DNA from: CAZMGG01 sp964565715 | GTDB lineage: Bacteria; Planctomycetota; UBA1135; UBA2386 | Assembly: GCA_964565715.1 (NCBI GenBank) | Contig: CAZMGG010000006.1 | Coordinates: 20,418-84,417 of the forward strand | DNA length: 64,000 nt | Direction of reading: 5' to 3' | Shown here: positions 45,382-53,333 of the stretch, in pieces | How positions within the stretch are numbered: position 1 is the stretch's first letter | How the letters are laid out: each line of letters begins with the position of its first letter | Notes under the pieces: generated by a model | What the model was told of the DNA's origin: nothing | Database searches by the model: none | Seen by the model: the letters and a program-made list of their open reading frames with translations, nothing else | Made by a program: the position numbers and the translations under genes

Positions 45382-45420
45382 CCCTTGAAAATCCGAAGGT
45401 AACCTTCGAGATTTCAAGGG
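45382..45420. promoter_or_regulatory. 39-bp imperfect palindrome before DUF4143 ATPase
   Basis: Left arm CCCTTGAAAATCCGAAGGT (45382-45400) and right arm ACCTTCGAGATTTCAAGGG (45402-45420) pair at 16 of 19 positions around a single central A. It ends 2 nt before ATG 45423, where it would cover the ribosome-binding site. It could be an autoregulatory operator or an RNA hairpin controlling translation. From memory, similar palindromes precede other DUF4143 ATPase genes, but this was not checked. Confidence 0.6.
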
Positions 45421-45422
45421 TC

Positions 45423-46583
45423 ATGGTCCGCCGCCAGCCACACCTGGAGCGCCTCGCCGGACTGCTGCGGCAGTTCCCGGTGGTGGCCATCCTCGGTCCA
45501 CGTCAGGTCGGCAAGACCACGCTCGCCCAGCAGTTCGCGGCCCAGCACAAGGGGCCGGTCCATCACTTCGACATCGAGAAGCCCGCCGATCTGCGCGCCC
45601 TGGCCGATCCGATGCTGGCCCTGGAGTCCCGGCAGGGGCTGGTGATCCTGGACGAGATCCAGCGCCTGCCCGAGGTCTTCCCGGTCCTGCGCGTCCTCGC
45701 CGATCGCAAGCCCATGCCGGCCCGCTTCCTGATCCTCGGCAGCGCCGCGCCCGCGCTCCTGCAGCAGAGTTCCGAGACCCTGGCCGGCCGCATCGCCCAC
45801 CTCTACCTCACCGGTTTCTCACCCGACGAGGTGGGGACCGAGGCCCTCACCCGCCTCTGGCAGCGCGGTGGCTTCCCGCGGTCCTACCTCGCGCGATCGG
45901 ATGCCGACAGCCACACCTGGCGCGAGGAGTTCATCACGGCGTTCCTCGAACGCGACCTGCCCCAGCTCGGCTTCCGCACGCCCGCCACGACCCTGCGCCG
46001 GTTCTGGACCATGGTGGCCCATTGGCACGGCCGCACCTGGAACGGCGCCGAGTTCGGCCGTTCGCTGGGCGTCAGCGATCACACGGCACGGCATCACCTG
46101 GACCTGCTGGCCGCCACCTTCGTGGTGCGGATCCTGCCGCCCTTCCACGAGAACCTGCGCAAGCGGCAGGTGAAGAGTCCGAAGGTCTACCTCGCCGACT
46201 CAGGTCTGCTGCACACCCTGCTCGGCATCGCCAGCCGGCGCGACCTGGAGGGGCACCCGCAGGCCGGGCTGTCGTTCGAGAGTTTCGCCCTGCAGGCGGT
46301 GGTCCAGCACCTGGGGGCCCGCAGCCACGAGTGCTTCTTCTGGGCCACCCATTCCGGCCCGGAACTGGATCTGCTCGTGGTGCGCGGCAAACGCCGGATC
46401 GGCTTCGAGTTCAAGCTGGGTTCGGCGCCGGAACTGACGCCGTCGATGACCATGGCGCAGAGCGACCTCGGCCTGCAGAAGCTGTGGGTGATCCACGCCG
46501 GCAAGGACCGCTATCGCCTGGCGGCGGATGTCGAGGCGCTGCCGCTGCGGGACCTGTCGGCGTTGCCGCAGTTGGGCGGGTGA
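45423..46583 (+). CDS. AAA ATPase with DUF4143 domain
   Basis: The 386-residue protein has a Walker A motif GPRQVGKTTLA (about 25-35), Walker B LVILDEIQRLPE and sensor-type LILGSAAPAL in an N-terminal AAA_14 domain. A C-terminal DUF4143 domain follows (about 200-350; WNGAEFGRSLGVSDHTARHHLDLL, KVYLADSGLLHTLLGI) with a nuclease-like tail pattern ELDLLVVRGKRRIGFEFKLG (E-D...E-x-K). This composition recurs in mobile or defence-associated ATPases whose role is unresolved. The E-x-K motif suggests a restriction-endonuclease-like fold. No ribosome-binding site other than the palindrome itself is seen. Confidence 0.85.
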   Translation: MVRRQPHLERLAGLLRQFPVVAILGPRQVGKTTLAQQFAAQHKGPVHHFDIEKPADLRALADPMLALESRQGLVILDEIQRLPEVFPVLRVLADRKPMPARFLILGSAAPALLQQSSETLAGRIAHLYLTGFSPDEVGTEALTRLWQRGGFPRSYLARSDADSHTWREEFITAFLERDLPQLGFRTPATTLRRFWTMVAHWHGRTWNGAEFGRSLGVSDHTARHHLDLLAATFVVRILPPFHENLRKRQVKSPKVYLADSGLLHTLLGIASRRDLEGHPQAGLSFESFALQAVVQHLGARSHECFFWATHSGPELDLLVVRGKRRIGFEFKLGSAPELTPSMTMAQSDLGLQKLWVIHAGKDRYRLAADVEALPLRDLSALPQLGG

Positions 46584-46584
46584 C

Positions 46585-46992
46585 TCAGCCCTGCAGCACC
46601 GGCTCCAGCCCGCCGGCGTGCTCGATCCAGGACGCCACCTCGCGGTGCACCGGCGGCGCCTTGCACAGCTTCTGCTGCTGGTTCACCTCCAGCAGCCGCG
46701 GCAGCAGCACGTCGGCCCGGCACTCGCGCAGATCGCGCACGCCGGCGACACCGGCGGCCTGCAGCAGTTCGGAGTACTGCCGGGCGACGCCCTTCACCCG
46801 CATCAGGTCGGCCATGCGGGTCCACTTCTCGAGCAGGTCCGGGCTGAGATCGAGTTCCCGCGCCAGCAGCAGCCGGCTGGCGGGGCCCTGGCAGCGTTGC
46901 AGGATGTCGTCGGTGGTCAGGATGCCGTGCTGGGCGAGGCGCTCGCCATACACGTCGCCGATGCCTTCGATGTCCTTGATGGGGTAGCTCAC
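46585..46992 (-). CDS. DUF4332 helix-hairpin-helix protein
   Basis: The 135-residue protein opens with a helix-hairpin-helix unit, IKDIEGIGDVYGERLAQHGI, and a second in AAGVAGVRDLRECRADVLL, with the helical linker KWTRMADLMRVKGVARQYSELL between them. This is the DUF4332 layout, which resembles the DNA-binding HhH pairs of RuvA and ligase but has no known role. Stops of this gene and the DUF4143 gene are separated by one base. Upstream are 159 bp without a gene. Confidence 0.82.
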   Translation of the reverse strand: MSYPIKDIEGIGDVYGERLAQHGILTTDDILQRCQGPASRLLLARELDLSPDLLEKWTRMADLMRVKGVARQYSELLQAAGVAGVRDLRECRADVLLPRLLEVNQQQKLCKAPPVHREVASWIEHAGGLEPVLQG

Positions 46993-47117
46993 AGGTGCCT
47001 CCTCGGGGTGGGGCGCGCCGCAAGCTCAGGGATGGGAATGGCCGGGGACGCCCCGTCGTGTTCTGGGTGAGAGCCCAGGGTAGGCCGGGCGGCCGGGGAT
47101 GTCAACCCCAAGTGTTT

Positions 47118-47137
47118 GTCGGAAATGGAGTTCCGAC
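47118..47137 (-). terminator. Weak hairpin after the 299-aa gene
   Basis: GTCGGAA (47118-47124) and TTCCGAC (47131-47137) form a perfect 7-bp stem with a 6-nt loop, 14 bp beyond the stop codon on the minus strand. There is no T-run, so termination is only a possibility. Confidence 0.25.
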
Positions 47138-47151
47138 GGACCGTGTGGGTG

Positions 47152-48051
47152 TCAGCGGCGGATGCTGGACGGGCCGGCGTCCTGCAGCGCCTGCAAGGCA
47201 GCGACCAGGTCCGGCTGCGCGCCGTCCGTGAAGCCATGGTGGACGAACCAGCCCACGATCAGGCCGGCGCCCTCGAATGCGGCGAACTTCACGCCATCGA
47301 ACGCGGCCGCGGATTGTGGCAGCGGGCCAAAGGACTCGAGGAGGTAGCAGTTGCCGCGGCTCATGACGTAGCCGCCCGTCGGCTGCGGCGTGCAGGTCTC
47401 CGGATTCTCGCGCACGTAGCGGAGCGCATGCTCGAAGTCGATCTTCTGCTGCCGCATGACGAAGCGGGCAACCTTGTGCATGCGGGCCTCGGTGACGGGC
47501 GGCGGCGTCCATGCTGGCACCAGCCCTGCATCGATTTGCGCGATCTGCTCGCGCAGTTCCACGTCGCACCAGTTGGAGATCACCGGGTCCAACGCCTGGC
47601 GGTAGCGGCCGACCAGGTTGCGAAGCTCGGATTCCTCTGCCGGGCACAGCGGGCGATCGGTGGGATTGAGCAGGCGATGCCGCATCAGATTCTCGGCTCG
47701 CAGCCCGCCGAACAGGAGCAGGCCTGAGAGGCTGGCATCCGTCCGCGTGATGCCCCCGGCCCATTCGCAGGGGCTTGTCCTGGCGACTCGCTCGGCGGTC
47801 CGTGGCGACTCCGCGAGGCGCTGCCGGGCCTCGTCCAGGATCGGAATGGCCTGGGCCACGGCGGCCTCGGCGGCGCGGAGAGAGTCCGCGAGTTCGTGGG
47901 TGGCCGTTGCCTCGATCGCCAACGGCGCGTCCGGCTTGCGTGCCGGGCGCGGGGCCGCCGTGTCGGCACAACGAACGGCATACACGGCCACCGCGACGAG
48001 GGCCGCGGTGGCCAGCAGCGATCTCTGCGAGATGCGGGGCACTCTGCCCAT
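47152..48051 (-). CDS. Membrane-anchored protein of unknown function
   Basis: The 299-residue protein has one N-terminal membrane helix (about 11-27, SLLATAALVAVAVYAVRC). A helical segment (about 50-85, ELADSLRAAEAAVAQAIPILDEARQRLAE in part) and a soluble domain with seven or so Cys/Trp-containing segments follow, including SPCEWAGG, NWCDVELREQIA and PETCTPQPTGG. No family is recognised. Codon third positions are visibly less GC-biased than in neighbours, which may indicate recent acquisition. It stands alone between two palindrome-bearing gaps. Confidence 0.6.
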   Translation of the reverse strand: MGRVPRISQRSLLATAALVAVAVYAVRCADTAAPRPARKPDAPLAIEATATHELADSLRAAEAAVAQAIPILDEARQRLAESPRTAERVARTSPCEWAGGITRTDASLSGLLLFGGLRAENLMRHRLLNPTDRPLCPAEESELRNLVGRYRQALDPVISNWCDVELREQIAQIDAGLVPAWTPPPVTEARMHKVARFVMRQQKIDFEHALRYVRENPETCTPQPTGGYVMSRGNCYLLESFGPLPQSAAAFDGVKFAAFEGAGLIVGWFVHHGFTDGAQPDLVAALQALQDAGPSSIRR

Positions 48052-48114
48052 GTCGGAACAGAGGGTGAGACGACTTCACCCCCGCGCGCTGTCAAGCTGC
48101 TTGGGACGCCGCCC

Positions 48115-48363
48115 CTACCCCTGCGGCACGCCGTCGTAGCAGGCCCGGTGCGGGCCGCATTCCTTGGGGTGCACCAACTGGTCGTCGGGGCCCACCGGCG
48201 TGCAGGTCTTGCTGCACCAGTAGTACCCATCCCCCGGCCACTGCCGGTCGTCGTGCACGACCTCGTCCATGCGGCCGGTGAACATCGCCTTCATCACCAG
48301 CGCCGGGCACATGCCCTTCGGCACCAGGTCCTGATGGGTCTTCTTCGCCTTGCTCGAGTCCAT
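48115..48363 (-). CDS. Small Cys-rich protein attached to the molybdenum oxidoreductase operon
   Basis: The 82-residue product starts at ATG 48363, two bases after the stop of the FAD-subunit gene. Six cysteines are arranged as C-x-(30)-C-x3-C-x-(14)-C-x5-C (WCSKTCTP, KECGPHRACYDG) plus an early MCPAL. There is no signal peptide. The spacing suggests metal binding or disulfides. Its position in place of the usual chaperone gene suggests a role in maturing or serving the enzyme, which is inference only. I do not recognise the family. Confidence 0.6.
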   Translation of the reverse strand: MDSSKAKKTHQDLVPKGMCPALVMKAMFTGRMDEVVHDDRQWPGDGYYWCSKTCTPVGPDDQLVHPKECGPHRACYDGVPQG

Positions 48364-48365
48364 GG

Positions 48366-49373
48366 CTAGCGGGCCTCCATCCCGGCTGCGGCCAGCAGCG
48401 CCTGCCGCAGCACCGCCTTGCCGACCGGCACCTTGTAGCCGTTCTGGGCGAGCGGCATCGCGTCGGCGAACGCCGCCTCGGCGCACCGCACGAACAGTTC
48501 GTCGGACGGTGCCTGTCCGACCAGCAGGGCCGCGGCGTCCGGCCGCGGCAGCGGGATCGGCGCGACCGCGCCGAGGCAGATGCGGGCGCTGCGGATCACG
48601 CCGCCCTCCAGGGTGAGCGAGACCGCGGCGGTGGTGGTGGGCCAGTCGAAGCTGAGCTTCTCGCGGCTCTCGCGGAACGCCGAGACCTGGCCCGGCGCGG
48701 GGGCCGGCAGCAGCACGCCGGTGATGACGTCGCCGGGCTCCAGCAGGTGCTCGGGGTTCTCGGCGGTGGCCTCGGCCGGATACAGGTCGGCGATGGGCAG
48801 CCTGGTGCGCTTGCCGGTCGCGGCGTCGGCGGCGCGCAGGACCTCGATCTCGGCGCCGAGCGCGAACAGGCTCGGCGCCACGCTGGAGGGGTGCACCCGC
48901 ACGCAGTTGTGGTAGCCGAGGATCGAGTGGTAGCGGTTCTCGCCGGTCATGGCGAGGCAGACCGGGCCGTCGCCGCCGTGCAGGCAGTGTTCGTCGCGGG
49001 AACGGAGGTACCAGCAGCGGGCCTTCTGCACCAGGTTGCCGGCCAGGGTGGCGCGGTTCCTGACCTGGGGCGTGGCGGTGGTGGCGGCGGCCTCGCGCAG
49101 GGCGGCGAGGGCCTTGCCCTGCAGCGCCGCGTGGGCTGCTACCTCATGGAGCGTCGCCAGGGCGCCCAGCCGCAGCGCGCCGGCGTCGGTGTCGATGGTC
49201 TGCATCGACGCACGCAGAGGCAGCAGGTTGACCACCTCGGCGATCGGCTCCAGGCGTTCCTTCAGCCGGTCGAGCAGGTCGATGCCGCCGGCCTTGAACG
49301 CGGCGTTGGGCTTCTGGCCGGCGGCGGCGGCTTCGGCGAGGTCGTGGGGGACGACGAGGGTGAATGGCTGCAT
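48366..49373 (-). CDS. paoB: FAD-binding subunit of PaoABC-like molybdenum oxidoreductase
   Basis: The 335-residue protein of the CO-dehydrogenase flavoprotein family has the FAD motifs AFKAGGIDLLDRLK and ATLAGNLVQKAR. It carries an insert with Cys120, Cys130, Cys139 and Cys157 (RCWYLRSRDEHC, GPVCLAMTGENRYHS). This matches the insert of E. coli PaoB/YagS, which holds an extra [4Fe-4S] cluster. It lacks its own signal peptide, so export would depend on the Tat signal of the small subunit. Its start is one base from the large-subunit stop. Confidence 0.85.
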   Translation of the reverse strand: MQPFTLVVPHDLAEAAAAGQKPNAAFKAGGIDLLDRLKERLEPIAEVVNLLPLRASMQTIDTDAGALRLGALATLHEVAAHAALQGKALAALREAAATTATPQVRNRATLAGNLVQKARCWYLRSRDEHCLHGGDGPVCLAMTGENRYHSILGYHNCVRVHPSSVAPSLFALGAEIEVLRAADAATGKRTRLPIADLYPAEATAENPEHLLEPGDVITGVLLPAPAPGQVSAFRESREKLSFDWPTTTAAVSLTLEGGVIRSARICLGAVAPIPLPRPDAAALLVGQAPSDELFVRCAEAAFADAMPLAQNGYKVPVGKAVLRQALLAAAGMEAR

Positions 49374-49374
49374 G

Positions 49375-51654
49375 TCAGTCTCCCTTCTTCTGGCCGGGGC
49401 GCTGGGCGAGGGCCGCCAGCACCTTGTCCGGGGTGATCGGCAGGTGCCGGACGGGCACGCCGATGGCGTTGAACACCGCGTTGGCGATGGCGGCCGGGGC
49501 GGCCACCGAGGGCGGCTCGCCGAGCCCGACGGCGCCCACGTTGTTGCCGGCGTTCATCACCGTGGTCATCACCGCCTCCATCGGCGGCATGTCGGCGGGG
49601 CCGGCGATCTTGTAGTGGAGGAAGTCGCCGTTCAGCATGCGTCCGGAGCGGCGGTCCATGATGCGCTGCTCGTGCAGGGCGAAGGTGAAGCCCTGGATCA
49701 TCGCGCCGAGCACCTGGCTCTCGGCCAGCTTGGGGGCGATGACGAGGCCGCAGTCCTGCACGCCGAGCATGCGGCGGACGCGGACGGTGCCGGTCCAGGT
49801 GTCGACCTCGACCTCGGCGAACTGGCAGCCGCAGACGCCGTCGTGATAGGCCTTGTAGTTGTTGAAGCGCTCGCCGCGGGCCTCGATCGGGTTGGGGCCG
49901 ATCAGCTTGCAGGCCTCGGCGAAGGTCAGGACCGGCTTGCCGGCCTCCTTCGGCGCGCTGACCTTGCCGTCGCGGAAGACGATGGCTGTGGGCTCGACGC
50001 CGAGGTGTTTGGCGACCACCTCGGCGAGCTGCGCCCTGGCGAGGCCGGCGGCGTGGCGCACGGCCGGCGCGAGGCTCGGCGTGGTGGTGGAGCCGCCGGA
50101 CGCCGGGCCCGACGGATCCTGGGTGTGGCCCATGGTGACCTTGACCAGGCTGGTGGGCACGCCGAGTTCCTCGGCGGTGAGCATGGCCATCACGGTCTTC
50201 ATGCCGGTGCCGATGTCCTGGGCGCCGGAACGGGCCTCGATGGTGCCGTCCTGGTGGATGCGGCAGAGGGAGCCGTGGGGTGGGCGGCCGGGGCCGCCCA
50301 TGCCGCCCCAGCGCGCCGAGGCGAGGCCGGCGCCGCGCAGGAAGCGCGGGTCGTCGCCGTCGCGCGGGCTGCCGGGCTTCGGGTTGCGGGCCTGGGCCCA
50401 GCCGAACTTTGCGGCGCCGAGCTGCCACTGCTCGAGGCGGATCACCTGCGGGTCGTTCTGCGTGCGGAAGGCGAGCGGGTCGAGGCCGGCGCGGGCGCAC
50501 AGTTCGTCGAGGAACAGCTCGGCGCCGAAGTAGCCCTGCGGCCAGCCCGGCGCGCGCATCGGCCGGCCGGCGTCGGTGTCGGTGCGCAGGTCGTCGTGGT
50601 TGCGCCGGGTCTCGGCGTTCTGCACGTAGTGCTGCGGGAAGGTGGTGCCGCCGCCGCCGGCGTAGCCGGGGCCGCCCCAGGAGCGGTAGTCGAAGGCGGT
50701 CAGGTTGCCCTTGCCGTCGAGGCCGCCGCGGATCTGGATCAGGGCCGACGGGCGGTTGCCGGTGCAGGTGTGCTCCTCGTAGCGGTCGAGCATCAGCTTG
50801 ACCGGCGCGTTGGCCTCCCTGGCCAGCATGGCCGCGGCGACACCCTCCTGGCCCGGGGTGAACTTGGAGCCGAAGCCGCCGCCGACGAACTCGGCGTGGA
50901 CCTCGCAGGCGCCCACCCGGTAGCCCTTCTGCCGGAGCGTGGTGGGCAGCATGCCGCGGGCGGCGAACGTCGCCTGGCTGGAGATCCAGCACTCGAGGTC
51001 GTTGCCGTTCCAGCGCGCCACCGCGCCGTGGGTCTCCAGCGAGCTGTGGGTCTGCACCTCGGTGCGGTAGGTGGCGGTGTGCTGGTGGGCGGCCTGCTGC
51101 AGGGCGGCCTCGACCCTCTGGCTGCGGTCGGTCTGCGGCCAGGGCGCGGTCACCTCACCGTTGCCGTCGCGGGCCGGGGCGCCGTCGGCCTCCAGGAAGT
51201 CGATGACGTGGTTCTCCTGGTCGTAGCCCGCCACCACCTTGTCGGCGGCGTCGCGGGCCTGGTCGAGGGTGGCTGCGGCGATCGCCGCCAGCTCGTCGCC
51301 GACCCAGCGGATCTGGTTGCCGACGTCCTTCAGGGCGACCACCGCGGCGACGCCGGGCATCGTGCGCGCCTCGTCGAGCTGCAGCGACTTCAGGGTGCCG
51401 CGGGCGATCTTGCTGCGCACGATCACCGCGTGCAGCATGCCCGGCAGGTTGATGTCGTAGGTGTAGCGGGCGCGGCCGGCGGCCTTGGGGATGCCGTCGA
51501 TGCGGTCGTGGTCGGTGCCGACCACGGCGAACTTCGTGTCGAGGTCCCAGGGCAGCAGGTCGCCATCGGGCACCTTCACCGTGATCTTCTCGCGGTGCTG
51601 GCCGAAGCCGAAGGTCCCCTCGTGGTCCTGGGGCGGGTGCGGGCGGCGGCTCAT
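49375..51654 (-). CDS. paoC: Molybdopterin-binding large subunit, PaoC / xanthine-dehydrogenase type
   Basis: The protein has 759 residues. Family signatures include GGGFGSKFTPGQE, RWGGMGGPGRPPHG, a Moco-binding DIGTGMKTVMAMLTAEELG and the catalytic Glu713 in GLGEPPSVAAPAAI. The short length fits a separate large subunit rather than a fused enzyme. Substrates of PaoC relatives are aromatic aldehydes; the substrate here is unknown. Its ATG overlaps the small-subunit stop by 4 bp. No signal peptide is seen, in line with export as a folded complex. Confidence 0.88.
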   Translation of the reverse strand: MSRRPHPPQDHEGTFGFGQHREKITVKVPDGDLLPWDLDTKFAVVGTDHDRIDGIPKAAGRARYTYDINLPGMLHAVIVRSKIARGTLKSLQLDEARTMPGVAAVVALKDVGNQIRWVGDELAAIAAATLDQARDAADKVVAGYDQENHVIDFLEADGAPARDGNGEVTAPWPQTDRSQRVEAALQQAAHQHTATYRTEVQTHSSLETHGAVARWNGNDLECWISSQATFAARGMLPTTLRQKGYRVGACEVHAEFVGGGFGSKFTPGQEGVAAAMLAREANAPVKLMLDRYEEHTCTGNRPSALIQIRGGLDGKGNLTAFDYRSWGGPGYAGGGGTTFPQHYVQNAETRRNHDDLRTDTDAGRPMRAPGWPQGYFGAELFLDELCARAGLDPLAFRTQNDPQVIRLEQWQLGAAKFGWAQARNPKPGSPRDGDDPRFLRGAGLASARWGGMGGPGRPPHGSLCRIHQDGTIEARSGAQDIGTGMKTVMAMLTAEELGVPTSLVKVTMGHTQDPSGPASGGSTTTPSLAPAVRHAAGLARAQLAEVVAKHLGVEPTAIVFRDGKVSAPKEAGKPVLTFAEACKLIGPNPIEARGERFNNYKAYHDGVCGCQFAEVEVDTWTGTVRVRRMLGVQDCGLVIAPKLAESQVLGAMIQGFTFALHEQRIMDRRSGRMLNGDFLHYKIAGPADMPPMEAVMTTVMNAGNNVGAVGLGEPPSVAAPAAIANAVFNAIGVPVRHLPITPDKVLAALAQRPGQKKGD

Positions 51655-52310
51655 CGGCCACCTCCCGGCCGCCCGGCGGCGGTCTTCTCCACGGCCTCGA
51701 AGATGCGGCCGTAGGTGCCGCAGCGGCACAGGTTGCCGGCCAGGTCCTGCTGGATCTGCTCGCGGGTCGGCCGGCCGCGCTTCTGCAGGCAGGCGAGCGA
51801 ACTCATCACCATGCCCGGCGTGCAGAAGCCGCACTGCAGGGCGTCGCAGCGCGCGAAGTTCTGCACCAGCGGGTGGGCGTCCTCGCCGGCGGGGCCACGG
51901 CTCAGGCTCTCGATGGTGGTGACCTTGCCGCCCTGGCAGTCCATCGCCAGCGTCATGCAGGAGTTCACCGGCTCGCCGTCCAGGTGCACCGTGCAGCCGC
52001 CGCAGGCGCCGCGGTCGCAGATCTTCTTGGCGCCGGTCAGGTCCAGCCGGTCGCGCAGCGCGTCCAGCAGCGTCGTGCGCGGTTCGACCTTCAGCAGGCG
52101 CGCCTCGCCGTTGATCAGGAGCCGGATCTCGTGCTCGCCCGGCCCGAACACCTCGGGGCCGGCCGGGCGGCGGGGATCCTGGGCGCGGCTTTCGGCAGCG
52201 ATGGCCGCGGCGGCCACCGGGGCGGCACCGCCGACGGCGGCGACCGAGGCGCCCTTCAGGAAGGAACGGCGCGAGAACGCGCCGGGTCGGGGATCGTCGG
52301 GTCGGGTCAT
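51651..52310 (-). CDS. paoA: Tat-exported 2x[2Fe-2S] subunit, PaoA type
   Basis: The 219-residue protein starts at ATG 52310 with a Tat signal (SRRSFLKG at 13-20, then GASVAAVGGAAPVAAAAI). The plant-type [2Fe-2S] cluster ligands are Cys98, Cys103, Cys106 and Cys118. The second cluster uses Cys160, Cys163, Cys195 and Cys197 (CGFC and CRC). It heads the operon A-C-B, while E. coli has A-B-C followed by the chaperone gene paoD. No paoD/xdhC-like gene appears in this window. Confidence 0.9.
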   Translation of the reverse strand: MTRPDDPRPGAFSRRSFLKGASVAAVGGAAPVAAAAIAAESRAQDPRRPAGPEVFGPGEHEIRLLINGEARLLKVEPRTTLLDALRDRLDLTGAKKICDRGACGGCTVHLDGEPVNSCMTLAMDCQGGKVTTIESLSRGPAGEDAHPLVQNFARCDALQCGFCTPGMVMSSLACLQKRGRPTREQIQQDLAGNLCRCGTYGRIFEAVEKTAAGRPGGGR

Positions 52311-52378
52311 GGACTCCTCCGCGGAGCGGCGGTGACGAGGGCCGTGGGGAGCGGCCACGGTAACCGCACGGGAACCCG

Positions 52379-52409
52379 AAAACGAGCGCGGGCGCCCGGC
52401 CGGGCGCTC
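52379..52409 (-). terminator. Putative intrinsic terminator
   Basis: On the minus strand, GAGCGC and GCGCTC enclose the perfect palindrome GCGCCCGGCCGGGCGC (52392-52407), followed by TTTT at 52382-52379. It starts within the stop codon of the 247-aa membrane-protein gene. The short T-run keeps this tentative. Confidence 0.4.
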
Positions 52410-53151
52410 ACTCCGGCGCAGCCAGCAGATCCACGGGCAACAGGTCGCCGGGTTCGTCGGCGTGCGGCCGCAGCGCCAGCAGTCGCACGTCGCCCGGGCG
52501 CAGCACGCCGCCCGCGACCTGGCGCCGGTAGACCACGGCGCCGACCAGCCACGCATCGGCGAAGCCCGCCACCTGCGGCGGCACGGCGCAGCGGTCGAAG
52601 CGCTGGAACTCGCGGCTCTCGCGCAGCCAGGCCGCGGCTGGCTCGTCCGCGCCCAGCCCGGCGCAGCGGGCGGCCCCTGCCCGCAGTTCGTCGGCGGCGA
52701 TGGCCGCGGCACCGCCCGGCAGCTGCACCAGGAACGCCGCCGGCGCCGGGTTGGCCCCGGGTTCCGCCAGGCTCGGATGCACCTGCACCGCGGCGGCCAG
52801 CACCACCTCGGCCTCCTGCGGCCAGGCCATCACCGGTCCGGCGCGCCGGCCGGTCCAGTGTCGCAGCCCGAGCATCAGCAGCACGAGCACCAGGGCGGCC
52901 GGCAGCGGCCACCACGGCCAGTCGAGCAGCAGTGCTGCCACCGCGGCCGCCACGACGCCGGCCACCGCCAGCTGCTGGCCCGCCTCGGCCAGCGCCGCGT
53001 GCCGCAGCCGCGCCCGCGCCGTCCGCGCCTCGATCAGATCGCGGCCGACGCGGAGCTGGAACGGGAACACCTGGTCCAGGGCAGGATCCCCACGCTCGCG
53101 CAGGGCGGCGAAGGCCCGGCGGGCTGTGCCGAGGTCGGGGCGATCGGTCAT
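52408..53151 (-). CDS. Membrane protein of unknown function
   Basis: The 247-residue protein has a cytosolic N-terminal helix region (about 1-55), two close membrane helices (about 58-78 and 81-97; LAVAGVVAAAVAALLLDWPW, LPAALVLVLLMLGL) and a soluble C-terminal domain (about 110-245) with WPQEAEVVLAAAVQVHP and GGVLRPGDVRLLALRP. No motif is recognised. It is divergent from the downstream peptidase-like gene and ends in a likely terminator ahead of the Mo-enzyme operon. Confidence 0.6.
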   Translation of the reverse strand: MTDRPDLGTARRAFAALRERGDPALDQVFPFQLRVGRDLIEARTARARLRHAALAEAGQQLAVAGVVAAAVAALLLDWPWWPLPAALVLVLLMLGLRHWTGRRAGPVMAWPQEAEVVLAAAVQVHPSLAEPGANPAPAAFLVQLPGGAAAIAADELRAGAARCAGLGADEPAAAWLRESREFQRFDRCAVPPQVAGFADAWLVGAVVYRRQVAGGVLRPGDVRLLALRPHADEPGDLLPVDLLAAPE

Positions 53152-53333
53152 CGGCGCACCTTAGCCGGCCCGCCGGCAAACCTCCCCGGCACTCGGCGCT
53201 TCCGCCCGCGCCCGTTCCGTCGGAGAATGCCCCGCGCCCGGAGATCCCGCCTGCGGCTGCGGGAAGGGAACCTCCGGCGCGGCGGCCACGTTGGCGCGCC
53301 GCCTTCCGCCGTCGCCCGTCCGCTCGCAATCCC

